DNA of 64,000 nucleotides from Scolanthus callimorphus (GCA_033964015.1 CM066916.1:29157404-29221403), one strand, 5' to 3'; shown: positions 1-12,089, numbered from the stretch's first letter. The notes: a model not told the origin generated them from the letters alone. A program made the numbers and translations.

Positions 1-781
1 CCAAGCTGCGGAATATTCGCAGAATAAACAATTGAACAGATTTTGAAAATAATGTTGTTGCAAGACTTCAAGATGTTAAATGTTAGCATATTTGCACTTA
101 CCACTGTTGCTCTACTTTATTTGAGCGAAAAATGAAATATTATGAAGAGAAAATCTGCTTGGGTTAGCAGTCGAGAGTTCATTATTGACCAAATATGGTC
201 ATAAACTGGCCACGAATAATCCACAGCTTGATTCGCCGTTACATGTTTCAACTAAGTTATATGTTTCTGAGCCCGGATAATACGCCACAATGCTTGCCAA
301 AGTTATTATAATGTATTCTACTAGTTGATAACCCGTGAATAAATTCACCATGCTGTCTTTGAAGGGTGTTCGGGTGGTAGGCATGACAAATTGTTTACTA
401 TAATTACAGGATTGTGAATGCAAGAAAATGTCTTTGTAGACAAATAGTCTACTGGCGTCAAAAGTTATGGAAATCCACACCAATGGTAAGCATTTCATGT
501 CAAGGAAACCATTTGTAATTGGACCTTAGTAACGGCGGGGTTTCTTTTCATTGTGATGAAACCCCGCGAAGAAAAGTGCCTAACCTAAGGCAAGATTATA
601 ATGGTTCTTGGTGGTTTCCCTAATAGTGGTTGATATCTTTTTACATGCAAAATATCTGAATCCATCATTAGCAAACAGACGGCTGACTAAAACTTCTAAC
701 ACTCTAAAATAACTCGCGAAGTCTGGCCATGTTTGTGAAAGGAGGCTATGTTACGATTTGTTTCAACAAAATGCTACAAAA
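1..781. other. Intergenic, no gene recognised
   Basis: No reading frame here resembles a protein family. The one structured spot is a short hairpin at about 536-575, where GCGGGGTTTC pairs with GAAACCCCGC across a short loop. Confidence 0.5.
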
Positions 782-1036
782 TAGAGCGGATTTCACATGA
801 CTGTCGTGAAAACAATTGCGATTTAGCAATCACTAGCCAATCAGAATCGAGAGAGATCTCGACTTGCTCCTAAATGGCTTTTTTCTCAGCCAATTGCAAG
901 CCGAATTATTACTAAGCCATTACACAATTGTATTTACTAAAGAATTTGATTGGCTGAGAAAAACGAGTAGCCAATGAGAACGCAAAGCAATCGCAATTAC
1001 ATAACAAGTCTTGACAGTCATGTGAAATCCGCTCTA
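782..1036. mobile_element. MITE with TA duplication (GAGCGGATTTCAC family)
   Basis: A 251-bp element lies between two TA dinucleotides (782-783 and 1035-1036). It starts GAGCGGATTTCACATGACTG and ends with the exact inverse, giving a perfect TIR of about 22 bp. There is no coding capacity. TA target duplication with short TIRs is the pattern of Tc1/mariner-type non-autonomous elements (established), so that assignment is inference. A related element with TIR GAGCAGATTTCGTATGACTG lies at 4884-5027. Confidence 0.8.
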
Positions 1037-2727
1037 AGACCAGTGATCTGCATAAATACTTGGTAGTTGGGATCTTTTGTGCCTCGTATTTTCCCGGCTT
1101 TACTTTGAGAAAGAGACGTCTGAATTCGCTACGCTATTTTTCCTTCGCATTCATATGCGATCAGTAGAATCTGATTGGGTTTCGTCATAGCCATTCTCAG
1201 TAATACGTGCAAGTGAGCAAGAAGCGTGATTTTGTCTGCGATACCATGACAACGCACGTTCCCTTGTAGCAAAACGCGCGGGAAACGTCTGAGCCAGACA
1301 ACCCGGCGCTGTTGTAGAAGGCGTGCGTTGTCTTGGAAACGTCGTGAAAACAAACTGGCAGTGATTACATATGGATGGTGAAATCGGAATCCTTTGCAGA
1401 GTTAGGTACGATGGTGGAAATTAATGATTCCTAATGGAACGCAGTGTAGTTACAGATTGTTCTTCTACTCCTGTGCAAAGTCATATTTTCCTAAATGAAA
1501 ACGAGTCCCTGAAAAAGATCTGAAATAACTTTGATTGATCTTGGATCCATAGATTTGGAAAAAAAAATGTTTTCGAAGAAATGATTCTTGTGTATTGTTC
1601 TTAGTAAAAAAAAAAAAAAAAAGGAAGAGAAAGGGTGTTCCCTAGTTGCTTAAACATAAGAATCATACAGAATACTGTCTCGGAGCTGAGAGACGAGCTG
1701 CAAGACCTTGAACCGGTTGGATACTTTTCTAGTTAAGCGTTTGATGCATCTGTTGCGAAGACTGTCTTCAGATTGATAATTGTGCACACATTGTTAGGTC
1801 CATTATACTACACAACCAAAGGATGTAACATTCGTGAATTGAAGTCGCAACTGAATTAATGTATCTCCCAAAAACGTTTTGCTCAAGGGCATAACCAACT
1901 TTGCTCAATGTCAATTTACAAGAGACCTTAGAAAGATGTCGGGGAAATGCGTAGTCCAAAGGGACGAAGTCAAATGATAATCATCAGAGACACGACAAAC
2001 TCATGTATAAATTTCGAAGTTCAAGTTTTATAGCCTTTTCACGCTCTAAAAATTCTAAATTTCAGAACGTTTGAACTAAACAAAATTCTTAAAAAACGCA
2101 GACATCGTTTTGGAGAAACACCTTTAAGGATGAAAACAATTTACTTGGGAATCAAGGTCCAGCAGTTGGACGGTGTTAGCTCATTGAAATAGCACACCAA
2201 AATATTTAGTCAATCCTTTTAAAAAAATTATATTTATCAAGAAGTTATTTATTTTTGCCATACCCGCTAGTCCATTCTATAAGTTCTCCGACGATATATA
2301 GGTTGGCATATTGGTATTGTTTTTCCGAGGACGTGCCTTGAACGTTCTCAGTAACATTAACTAGCAGCTCTTTTATGAGTCCACCGTGAAATTTCACCGT
2401 AAATGTTTTACCTGTACCACATAGAAAACGTTTCCCTTATGGGATCGTCACTTTGCCAGCGAATAAAAGCTTCGCCAGCTGTTAAAAACACAAAGGCGCC
2501 GACGCCTTTAGGGTGTCTCTTTGGCAAATTTTGTAGGCCATCCTAGACTGGCAATCCTAGACGATAAATATGCCAAATGACCATTTTATTGTCATCCAAG
2601 GGAAACGGATTATCGTTTACGACTTTTTGAGAAAGTGTGACAGGATGAACTCCAACGGAAATATATTAGACTGTTCAAAATTTTGCCATTATTCAAATAA
2701 TTAGTTCTTTTTTCACAAGAACATCAT
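1037..2727. other. Intergenic, no gene recognised
   Basis: AT-rich sequence with only short unconvincing frames. It contains an A-run near 1603-1622. No family similarity, TIR or tandem array was recognised. Confidence 0.45.
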
Positions 2728-2896
2728 GGGGAATTTCTGCAAAACCCATCCATGGAAAAAGCTGAATTTCCCAAGTCAAATGCATGGGAAGTGTTCGGAA
2801 TTCACATGGATAGCCACGCCAAGTCCGAACACTTTCCATTCTTCTACCATGGAAAATTCAGCTTCTCCCATGGATGGGTTTTCTGCAGAAATTCCC
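2728..2896. mobile_element. MITE, CCCATCCATG family, copy 1
   Basis: A 169-bp foldback element. The left end reads GGGGAATTTCTGCAAAACCC and the right end is its near-exact inverse (CTGCAGAAATTCCC). The inverted arms run to about 40 bp and include CCCATCCATGG and AAGCTGAATTT. A second diverged copy sits just after the ABCC stop codon at 36016-36175, which shows this is a dispersed family. The short frames in it are read through the TIRs and are not genes. Confidence 0.75.
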
Positions 2897-4883
2897 TTTG
2901 CCCAATTGTTGTGAGGCTACCTCGATATCCAAAGTAGTTTGTTTCTTCTTCCAGGCTATGCAAATGTTCTTTTAGCAGCCAAATTACACAGATCTGTGTT
3001 TTAGGAAATTTAACGGAAGAGGAACTGCGCAAAAAACTATCCATGTGAATCTGCTTATTGAAATCTTTCTTTTTGAAAGAAAACGCAAGTCTTCGGGATT
3101 ACGTGTCTTTAGCGGGGGCTTACCCAACAAAGCTGAGACTCGCTCGAGCAAACTGGGCTAGCATATGTAACGTTCTTGAGGGAACCTGAATTCGGTTGAA
3201 AACTCCGGGTGTGTCCCTAGTGTAAAAACCATAGAGAAGAATCATTCGGTAGTTGGGCATTATCGTGTCAGTTATACCTAGTAATGGCCGTTAGAGGTCA
3301 TGAGCCCTCTTGTAGCTCAGCTGATATATCGTCCTAGTAGTATCAAGAAGGCCATGGGTTCGAATCCCATTTGGAGAATGAATTTCTCCTGAGTCGATAC
3401 ACAATATGAACGGGGAACAGTGGTGATATCATTTAAGGTACGGCGAAACGTTCAAGGTGTGTTTTGTCAATTTAAAAGTTACCATTTCGCCTGCTTTTAG
3501 GGTAGGTACATGTATTATAGATACGACTTCTAAAGGGTTTTAAGAGTAGCAAAAAGTCCGTCCGAATTCAAAATAAGTTTTTCTAACGTAATGAATGACA
3601 CTAAGTTGGACTCCCAAAAATGTGCCAGCGTTTTTTTGGGATCGATATTTCGGATTTAAAAGCACGCATATAAAGAAAAACGTCTATATATTGGTAGAAA
3701 AATTTTGAAAATCGGTGGCACACTTTTGGTGCCATTCAAGATGATGCAAAAGTCGGTGCTTCTATTAAATTGTGACGGACTAGGGCTTATCCAAAGGAAA
3801 AAAATTTCTTTGATAATTATTCGCGATAAATACTAAAACATCCATTGAACCTTTCCCATACCTTAAGTAAGAGAGACAAGTGTAGACCTTACCTAATAGG
3901 CTTAGAAGTGCGTTAGTTGGCGAGAGAGAGACCAAGGTGTGTATGGGCACAAGTAGTGGAAAACGTTCCGGTATAAAAGCAGCGAGCCCCCCACATTTAT
4001 TACGTCAGTTGTCACTCAACTGTTACCTCTTTTAGCTTTTGCAGAAAGTGGGAGGAGCCTCATGTTTCAGGTCTCTGTAAGGGAAAACGACGTGCTCACG
4101 GAAAAATTTATCTTCGCGGCGTAATTTATTGTACCGTTTTAAAGCTAAAATATTGTTCTAATCTAATGAAATTGTTCATTTTAGCGAAGTCTAACTTTTT
4201 CTTGTATTTTAAAGACCCCGAACTCAAAACTATCTTGTTTACACAATTTTGCACTTTGTCGGATTTTACTCACGAAGAAATTAACAGCAAACTGAGTGTT
4301 GCAGTGTGGCCACAAAATTGATCATAAAATCTTTTTCAAGCAAAAAGTAAAACCTTATCATTTCCTAACGACACAGAAAATTTGACACCGAAATCTTAAA
4401 TCGTGCGAGTTCAGGAGCTTCGCGAATGTAAAAATTTGACCTAAATTAAAAAAGCGGGAAGTTATTAAATTACAGAAAATTACAGGCGGCAATACAAAAG
4501 AATGGGCTGTTGAAGCCTCTGAAAACAGTTGACGTTTCAGTTGAGGTTCTACAAGTATACTTTAGAACTCTTTCAAATGAGTTTCATGAAAAAAGTCATA
4601 TGGACTTTTAAATGTTTACCATTACCGAGACCTATCCGCTAACCATTTAGAGAACGCGTGGGTTGAAAGCGAATCAATGGCAATTTAACGCTGCACTAGA
4701 GATAATTAACTAAACGCCCTCGTGCCCACTGCTGAGTTAATACTTCTACCTGAGATGATAAAGATATAAAATTTAAATGAGGTAATAAAAAAAGCCGTCG
4801 TATCCGGTTGGATACGAGCCGAAGTGAGCTCTCTCGAAACGTTACTATTTCTGTCCCTTTTAACCTGTGTACATCCGCTATAC
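2897..4883. other. Intergenic, only the tRNA-like element recognised
   Basis: Apart from the tRNA-like sequence at 3306-3376, nothing supports a gene. The frames are short and in no family I recognise. Confidence 0.4.
3306..3376 (+). ncRNA. tRNA-like sequence, probably SINE head or tRNA pseudogene
   Basis: An A-box-like stretch (TAGCTCAGCTGATA at about 3312) is followed by a perfect B box, GGTTCGAATCC, at about 3358, flanked by a 5-bp T-stem (ATGGG/CCCAT). The spacing fits a Pol III internal promoter. The 7-bp acceptor halves do not pair well, so an intact tRNA is unlikely. A tRNA-derived SINE head is the best reading. Confidence 0.5.
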
Positions 4884-5027
4884 TAGAGCAGATTTCGTAT
4901 GACTGTGAAAAGTGCCGCGACTACGCGATTTCGTTCGGTATCTACAGCAGGCCAGGTTCGGTACCGCCACCGCGACAGTACCGCGCCGTGTCACGGTACT
5001 TTTCACAGTCATACGAAATCTGCTCTA
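4884..5027. mobile_element. MITE with TA duplication (GAGCAGATTTCG family)
   Basis: A 140-bp element between TA at 4884-4885 and TA at 5026-5027. The TIR is GAGCAGATTTCGTATGACTG and continues through GTGAAAAGT, with the exact inverse at the right end (about 30 bp). It resembles the termini of the element at 782-1036 (shared GAGC-GATTTC and ATGACTG blocks). The interior is GC-rich with several GGTACCGC-type repeats. Confidence 0.8.
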
Positions 5028-6528
5028 ACCTACAAGAGGACACGTTAGAAGCGTAGGTGAAATCACGTCTAATCGTGTTCAGGTGACAAACGTGAGCAAT
5101 GCAGGCAACATGATCAAGAAATATAATTTGCTTAGATCATGTTAGCGGAACTCCCCGCGCCGAAGGCGCGGAGTGGAGCCCCGTACGTCGCATGAGAAAG
5201 CAACCCATCAAAGCCAAAACGGACGCACAGCGGTTAACGAAAACATCGCAGGCTGTTGTTTACGCATGCGCACTTGCGTTAGTGTCGACCCGTACATAGC
5301 CAATCACAGTCCGTCTTGGATCACTGAGCGCGCGCCTTGTCCTCAACATCCAGCACAGCGCCGTGGCGTTCAGTTTGTTGCATTTTGACACCAACTCCCC
5401 CAAATACATTAATAATTGAGACTGAGAGTGATCTGTATTCTTTAATGAGGTAAACAATTAGAGATGTAAGGAGATAAAATGGACTGAACTAATAGCGAAA
5501 TGGGAAAATATTGTCAACTCTCTGTTGCTGGTGTAGCCCGCGATGGAAGAGAGAATTATTATTTTTTGTTCAACTCAATCACTGAATCGGTCATTTACAA
5601 AAATTCCAGGTTGGGTAAGCATAAATTTCAGGATGATCATTTCAAAATTCACTGAAATTCCAGGCTGGGTATCCCAAGCTAAGCTCCTCAAAAGGGATAC
5701 ATTTGTTACAAGAATAAACCATACTGTAAGAAGTGGGGTGTGTATGATTGGAGTTCCGCTTTTAGGCATTGCCTAAATCTATATATTAGTTATACACAAA
5801 CAGGAGATATTTTTATACTGTCAGGCGGGGTATCATCATTATCTATGCCTCAAGGGCTTTGTTTAAACACTGTCTATTGGTATTAGTATCTATTGATGCA
5901 CCTGCGTGTCTGCCTTCCCAGTGTCAAGATAATATCGTGAAGCAGATTCTTAGTAAGCGAACCCTTCTGCCGAAAAAAAATGGCGACCAATAGAACGATG
6001 TTTCTCGAGTATCTGCATGTTTTGGTGGATCTTATTACTTTCTTCGCTAAGGCCCAGCGCAAACGGTGAACTTCTTCTGTTGAACCTTTCCCTTTTTAAA
6101 GATGCCACTTCATTAGACTTTATAATAGAAAAAAATTATATTGTTTTGATTGGAACGGCGCGACTCTGGCACGACGTTTGCAGTGAGCCTTAGATATAAG
6201 GAAAGTACACGCAGACCTCCCAAATAAGTTAATGGGATTTCCTTACACGGAAGTTTTGCAACGTCAGTTTTGATGAAATTGTTCTGATATGGCAAGAGAG
6301 GTGGTAACCGAGCTGGGTTACCAACACGTCTGCCGTAAACAAAATAAGAGAGCACTTTTTAAAAAGATGTCAACTTCGAAAGCATGAAAAGGGAGAGGTT
6401 GTTATGGGTATCCGCGGGCCGGTTATATAAGTTCTCTTTATTTGCATATCAATCGTCCGCAAAGAGTGGTTTATCTGCGCATGCGCGAATAGCATCGCAT
6501 TTAGGTCATGTTGAATATGGAGGAAGAC
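5028..6528. other. Intergenic, no gene recognised
   Basis: Contains a small GC hairpin near 5153-5173 (CCCCGCGCC-GAAGG-CGCGGAG). AAATTCCAGGTTGGGTA and AATTCCAGGCTGGGTA lie near 5600 and 5660 as a diverged direct repeat. No coding or transposon family was recognised. Confidence 0.4.
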
Positions 6529-6750
6529 ATTCTTGAACGCAGAGCTCCCTCCGTCTCGCCATCTCGCGGGGGAGGCTCTGGTGAGAGCCACTGACGCATA
6601 CGCGAGATTTGATTAGAGCCGTTGAGAGAAAGAGCTTCAGGCGCATGCTCGAACATTCAAATTCAGCCAATCAGCGAAGGTCCTCAAATGGATGTCACCA
6701 GAGCCTCCTCTGCGAAATGACGAGCCGGGGAGCTCTGGGTACGAGAATGG
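6529..6750. mobile_element. MITE, CAGAGCTCCC family
   Basis: Imperfect inverted ends of about 50 bp: the left carries CAGAGCTCCC and GAGGCTCTGGTGA, the right the inverse (TCACCAGAGCCTCC then GGGAGCTCTGGG). A solo right end of the same family lies at about 38105-38160 (GGTTGTCACCAGAACCTCCC to CGAGAATGG). No coding capacity. No clean target-site duplication was seen. Confidence 0.6.
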
Positions 6751-7349
6751 GAGGAAGAGAATCGTGAAGCAGATTCATAGAAAGACTTAGTTTTGCAATA
6801 TTTAGTGAGCTTATTTTACTCAAGTCTCCCGCCAGTCGTAAAAGTTATAGAAAAGTTAGGGGACTTATGAGTCACTTTTTGTACGCCTCCGTCACAATTT
6901 TGATGGTATTATTAAGTCTTTTCAAAGCGCCTGTTTGACTACAAAAAAGCAAACGGATCATATGTGGTATTTAGCGATATCGGCGGCGTTTCTCGCGTTT
7001 CAGAAATCTGGCACGACACGTGAGGAAAAGAAACGAAAAAGACCTACACCGGCTTTTTTGGCAGCGTATTTAGAATACCCTTAATGAGTGCCAAGGGGTT
7101 TTCGTAAATAGGATAGTTAACACCCCGATTGATTTGATAAATTGTTTTACTAGGCACTGTTAAACTATTTTAAACTACTAGTGTTTGTTCTTCTAAAACT
7201 GGCGTACGATATTGGCATTGCAATTAATTAGCGGCTCACGCGACTTAGTGCCGCAGTCAATATTGAAATTAAGGGTCTGATCGTCCGCCTTAGAACGTGA
7301 GCCGTGAAAGTATAAAGAGAACAAGTGACTAGAATCAGCAACTCTTGGA
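6751..7349. other. Intergenic, no gene recognised
   Basis: AT-rich. Nothing recognised on either strand before the LINE remnant that begins around 7350. Confidence 0.4.
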
Positions 7350-8134
7350 TTGCAACCATTCCTTTGGGAATTAAATAACAAAACCGCGGCGGCCCATGCT
7401 GGTCCGTATTGTGACGCACTCCATCATGCAAATCTGGAGAAGCTTTCTGAGCGTAGGCAATTTATAACAACCAAATTATTTCATTCCATCAGTAGGAACA
7501 CATATCACAAACTGTATAAGCTTTTACCAGCAGCAATAACTGCGAACTTAACCTAAGACGAAATAGGAAATTGTGCAGTGGTGAAGACAAAGAGACTCAT
7601 GAACACTTTCATATATAGTAATTGTAATTTAAATTATTAGTTATACATGTACATAGTTTCAAATACTTTATCTAGATTTTATAGCTTTTTATATATTTTA
7701 TCTAGCTTTTATAGTTCTTACTAGTACTTTTGTAGATTAATTTAATTCAGCCTTTGGCTGCAATTTTAATTCTAATAAACAATCAATTTACATCTGTCTT
7801 AATTATCTATCTAAAGTCCATGACTAAAAGCAAGAATCTTGTGTTATTGATTCTGAAATGAGGAAAACAAAATAGATGATGTAAAGTTATAATGATACAT
7901 AATGGGTATTATACTATAGCATTGATTGATTATTATTATTTTCTTAAATTTAGTAACTATTTTTCTTAGTAATCGCCGATTTAGTATAATATATTTATAA
8001 TATGTAATAATAGTACTGCCCTCCACACTGCCTGCCTCGATTAGCTTCGCTATTTGCAGGCAGTGTGGATGAACTGTAAATATGAAAAATATAATTAATA
8101 AATTGAATTGAATTGAATTGAATTGAATTGAATT
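7350..8134 (+). mobile_element. 5'-truncated LINE (CR1/L2-type), end of ORF plus 3' tail
   Basis: The frame at 7350-7556 ends with NLEKLSERRQFITTKLF followed by YHKLYKLLPA. This pattern (a short helix LEERR-x(4)-KKLF, then HKLxxLLP) is typical of the extreme C-terminus of reverse transcriptase proteins in cnidarian CR1/L2 LINEs (established from the family). The downstream 3' UTR is AT-rich, with a small stem-loop near 8030-8065 (CACACTGCCTGC ... GCAGGCAGTGTG), and ends in AATTG repeats at 8101-8134, as many LINE 3' ends do. The 5' part, including the catalytic FADD region, is absent, so this is a dead insertion. Plus orientation. Confidence 0.6.
8101..8134 (+). repeat. AATTG microsatellite at LINE 3' end
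   Basis: About six tandem copies of AATTG immediately follow ATAATTAATAA. Simple-repeat tails of this type mark the 3' terminus of non-LTR retrotransposons, which fixes the right border of the LINE remnant. Confidence 0.75.
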
Positions 8135-9010
8135 TTGAACTATGGCTTTCTAACTCATTGCTCATTCATCAAGCTTTAACAAAGAAAATCATAAGCGAGG
8201 AGGAAGTTTGGATACGAGGTCTTAATTTGCATAGATTTTTTAGATTTTATTCGTTCAATATTCGCGACGTGAAGTCATTTGTTTGGGAAGCTATCAATTC
8301 AGCATCGAATTCTGTTGGCCATTACAAACCACAGTAAGGTAATGTCACCTGTTTCAATTTACGTTGCTTTGCAAAACGTAAAACCATGACCATGCTTTAT
8401 AAGTCGAAATGGTAATTCCTGCCTAAAACGAAGCGGTTCACGCCAAATTGTGTCTCAAAGTAGTGAACAAAGTGCCATTGGGTGGTTTTAGTTTAGTTTG
8501 GTTTGCCAAACTCGAGGAAAATACGAGAAATAGCGTCTTCATTATGATGCATGGTTCATGGTTTTACGTTTTGTAGAGCAACGTTAATTGAAATAGGTGT
8601 ATAGTCGACAATGGTGACGACAAGATAGATTAGATAGAATATAGAATCGTGGGTCCCCTTCATTCCCTGTTCAGACGACGTGTTAACGGTTCCCGACCTG
8701 TTTCATAATGATTGACTTGATGTAGAGCGGACTTCAGATGTTGTTACATATTGGAAATTACTTTTGCAATCACTTCTATAGGCTTCAGAATTGATGTAAT
8801 CACTTTGCGATTGTTTCACACACTGTCATATGACATTTCTAATACAATAAGTACAAACACATAAAGCGAGTCTGATATTTAACTATGGCTCTCAAACTCA
8901 TTACTATACGAACCTTAAGCAAAGAAAATCATAAGGGTGAAGGAATTTGGATACTCGATCTTTTATTACTGTGCATAGATGTTTTAGATTTTATTCGTTC
9001 TTTTTCCTTG
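8135..9010. repeat. Diverged direct duplication (8135-8290 and 8876-9010)
   Basis: Both copies share the order ACTATGGCT-TC-AACTCATT, AAAGAAAATCATAAG, TTTGGATAC, GCATAGAT and TTTTAGATTTTATTCGTTC. They lie about 745 bp apart. The copies are clearly diverged, with indels. This is a local segmental duplication or two copies of one dispersed repeat; no coding signal was recognised. Confidence 0.65.
8346..8600. mobile_element. MITE between the duplicated segments
   Basis: Inverted ends of about 48 bp. The left is CACCTGTTTCAATTTACGTT followed by GCAAAACGTAAAACCATGACCATG. The right is the inverse (CATGGTTTTACGTTTTGTAG, ending TTGAAATAGGTG). It contains no gene. Confidence 0.7.
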
Positions 9011-9074
9011 ACATTAAATGATTCGTTTGTGAAGCTATATTAACATAATAAACACTCGACAGTGTTTTCATCAG

Positions 9075-9459
9075 GATTTCCTAACCCCCGGAGGGGGGAC
9101 TCCCATATTTTTTGGTCGGGGATGATCGTCGTATCTTTTAGGGGTTAAAATCACGGGCCTTGTCTCTTTTAGGGTGATCTGAATAATCTTCAATACAATT
9201 AGGGAGATTTGTATCTTTTAGGGCCGAAATATGTGTCCAAATTGTTTTCTCTCATGATGGTGCTTCTAAAAACCGTGGAAGAAAGAGAGATTACTCGATG
9301 AGAAGACGATAAAACTAGAAACAAACACGGAAATTTCTTGATGGGTATCTTTTACCTGTTACCTGTCTCCTTCGCGCCTACTTTGCACATAAGGCCTCAT
9401 CTTTCTTTTAGGGGTGAAACTGAAAATTTCCGACGATCATCCCCGACCAAAAAATATGG

Positions 9460-9503
<44 letters not shown>
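9075..9503. mobile_element. MITE with GGGGGACTCCCATA ends and 30-C terminus
   Basis: The left end GGGGGGACTCCCATATTTTT plus TGGTCGGGGATGATCGTCG is matched by the inverse at the right (CGACGATCATCCCCGACCA, then AAAAAATATGGGAGTCCCC), a TIR of about 40 bp. The right terminal C-run is expanded to 30 consecutive C (9474-9503) against about six G at the left. An element with different but similar GGGGGTACT-type ends is at 15729-16142. The apparent proline-rich frame here is just the C-run. Confidence 0.8.
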
Positions 9504-9505
<2 letters not shown>

Positions 9506-9949
9506 GTTCCTAACAGCTCGGTTAAAAAACACGGCTTTGCCTTTTTTTAATTAATTCTGCTGAAACAGGCTGTCTAGTGTTTGTTAAATTACATCTTGCC
9601 AAAACCAAACAGCAGCGTCTTGGCCTTACGGTAAGATGTTGGGTGCTCATTTCAAAGGCGTGCCCCACTGTAGACGAAATACTTCATATATTGGTGTGCG
9701 GTTTCTGTAAGGCCATCTTGGTTTCGTTGTCCCTAAAAATTATTGTACTTAATATTTATCAACCGAGTTCAACATTACATTCTGTTGGCGCATGGTAGAG
9801 GTGAATGTATGCAGTCGACAAGAGTGACGATACATTAAAAATTAACAACATGGATAACTTCCTAACCAGCCAAAGTGTTAATGGTCACGAACTATATCAT
9901 AATGGCTGGCTTCATGTTTTGGTAGTTTCGCAACTGTCTCTAATTTCTC
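9504..9949. other. Intergenic, no gene recognised
   Basis: Two open frames (about 70-80 codons) have no recognisable features. Nothing else seen. Confidence 0.35.
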
Positions 9950-10400
9950 TCACTCGCAGCGAGTGTTTTTCTGAGCCTCTATTCGGTAGGTGCGTCCATG
10001 TTCCATTAATACTCTTGACAAAAGTCTCTTCAACACCCCTTTCCTGACGGCCTTTAACTTGAAGGCAAATATCACGGGGTTGATCAGGGACTGTAGATGC
10101 CCTAACGTTAACCCTACAACGTTTATCACGAGACTGAATTCCTCATTCGAAGACCTTCCCTTGGTCGGAGCAATCACCTTGCCTTTAATCATTGGAGAAA
10201 AGGTGATCATAAACATGAGAACAAGGCATCTGTCGTAAAAGTAAGCTTGGATTCCTCGAGGCGGAGATGCCTCTGTTCTCTGTCATCGTTTCTGACCTCG
10301 CTTGGTTCTGTCAGAGAGGCAATTGGCTTTTAGCTGACGGACTGTAGCGATGTGTACTTTTATATAAGACGAGGAAAGCAACAAAGTGTGACGCTGAACT
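9950..10400 (-). pseudogene. Decayed class A GPCR, TM6-TM7 and C-tail fragment
   Basis: On the minus strand, 10216-9950 encodes a TM6-like stretch (FMITFSPMI), a loop with KGRSSNEEFS, and a TM7/helix-8 stretch with SLINPVIFAFKLKAVRKG, a variant of NPxxY (NPVIF) followed by basic helix 8. Reading further upstream (about 10270-10220) a second frame continues a plausible third intracellular loop (EQRHLRLEESKLTFTT). It then needs a frameshift near 10217 to join TM6. A third frame gives a TM5-end-like IKVHIATVRQLKANC at about 10370-10325. TM1-TM4 were not found. At least two frame changes plus missing helices point to a dead receptor copy. The receptor subfamily cannot be assigned. Confidence 0.55.
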
Positions 10401-10778
10401 AATAGCGCACATTTTTGCACAGTTTCTAAGTTAGTCTCCTCGCAGCCGCCCGGACCGGTGTCACGCTACGCTCTTCCCCGTCCAAGTCTGCAGAGAAAGG
10501 ACGCGACATAGAGTGGCTCCCCTATCAATCCGACCAGCATATCCAGACACGACTGAGCCACTAATAGCAAATGGTAGTTTGAGTGTTGGAGGTTGCAGTC
10601 TTGGAGCACGGTCCAAGCTACTAGAAGGTGAAGTGAGCGGCGAAACTCATCAAGGCTCCAGCAGTTGTGCTATGAGTTATTCACAGCTACTTCGTCAGCT
10701 ACTTCGATCGGTTGCCGGATATAGTTTAATATAGGTGAATGGTTAGGAAAGCTCGGAAACTTTAAAAGATGTCTACAC
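10401..10778. other. Intergenic, no gene recognised
   Basis: A 73-codon open frame at 10513-10734 has no recognisable domain. Nothing else supported. Confidence 0.35.
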
Positions 10779-11009
10779 AATAGGCCATTTGCACTAGCCC
10801 GGTCACATGACCCAACTACCTCTTAACGAGGTGTTTTGTCGAAATCCATTCTAGAAATACAAAGAACCAATCGATATTTGTCAGAAACCCAAGCTAATCA
10901 GCTTAAAATCTCTAACCTGGAGCAAATGGCAGCGAGTTGAATTTTCAAGATTTTAATCAGAATGTATGGGATTTGGGTCACGTGACCCAGTTAGTGCGAG
11001 TGGCCTATT
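10779..11009. mobile_element. MITE, AATAGGCCA ends
   Basis: The left end AATAGGCCATTTGCACTAGC followed by GGTCACATGACCCA is the inverse of the right end (TGGGTCACGTGACCCA ... GTTAGTGCGAGTGGCCTATT). The TIR is about 36 bp, ending in a GGTCACGTGACC palindrome. About 231 bp, no coding capacity. Confidence 0.75.
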
Positions 11010-11541
11010 ACGTGGGTTGCATGTTGAGAGAGTCATTAGTGCACAAAGTCACAAGTGAATTATCGACAAGGAAGTCGAAAGGAAGCTAGGAAAAATATAA
11101 CATGCATGCACGCGAATTAAAGAGTTCAAATTAAACACCACATGAAAATTGCCAGATGGTGTGCTACTATACATCATCTAAGTTTGCGAATTGGCTAATA
11201 TTAAAAATCAACCAGCAGTCACATTGCTGTTTATGGTCGCCAAGCAGCACAACAATTGAACCTCCGTAGTTCAGCCCTGCAGGCAACTATATTTGAGACT
11301 GTTTTTGTGTTAATCCCAATAACATTTTACAAAACTTGAACACACGCTCGATATGGAAAGGAAATGGTATGGAAAGGATATGAAAAGTCCGCTTAGGGAC
11401 TTGAAAACCTCAACGTAGTTTTGTAGTGTTTATAATAGTGTCCAGTTTTCTTATTCAAAAAAAATCTAATACTGATCATTATTCCAGTGTGAAAACTCTA
11501 TGTGCTGAAACTATCAGTGAGAAAGGATTCTAGGTGACTTG
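11010..11541. other. Intergenic, no gene recognised
   Basis: AT-rich sequence with no family, TIR or tandem repeat recognised. It ends at the hAT-like MITE duplication (11542). Confidence 0.4.
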
Positions 11542-11549
11542 TGGATAAT

Positions 11550-11691
11550 AGGGGCGGATCTAGGAATTTCAGACAGGGAGGGCCGGATAGTGAAAACATG
11601 GGACGAAAATTTGCAATTTCCTCCATCAAATACAGTAAATGTATGGTAAAATCTCCCGAGAAAGGGGGGCGGGCACCCCTAGATCCGCCCC
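11550..11691. mobile_element. hAT-like MITE with 8-bp target duplication
   Basis: A 142-bp element starts AGGGGCGGATCTAGG and ends CCTAGATCCGCCCC. It is flanked on both sides by TGGATAAT (11542-11549 and 11692-11699), an exact 8-bp duplication. Eight-bp duplications with short (C)AGGGGC-type TIRs are characteristic of hAT elements (established). There is no transposase, so it is a MITE. The two overlapping frames on opposite strands are TIR artefacts. Confidence 0.85.
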
Positions 11692-12089
11692 TGGATAATT
11701 CTTGTCGCAAAGCAACCTTTTTTATTGGTTTATCAATCTTTCCTACAATCTTTCCCCTCTATAATAAAATTTATCTGGGGTGGTGCTTTTTGAATTCTCT
11801 TCCCTTGTGAATTTTAGTGTAGAGGGGTGCCGAGTGAATCGACTGAAGGGTGTTCTTATGGCCTAAAGAGGCTAAACTCGCCCAGTACCCCCAGAAAACA
11901 CAAAGAGTATAGATTTAAGGTCCCTGCAAATATTGGTTGTTGTGCAAATGAAAGATCGATTCAGCTCTACGACAGTTTGTTCATTGTTATGAATGAACAT
12001 GGAATAGTTATGGAGGACTGGTTTGGCTGTTGTATTATGACACAGAGATGTAAATTGTATTTCCCATATCATGATAAGTAGATTTTGTC

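Noticed and set aside
5543..5776. Overlapping frames on both strands (77 and 64 codons)
   Set aside because: Caused by a short repeated ATTCCAGG-TGGGTA segment; no domain.
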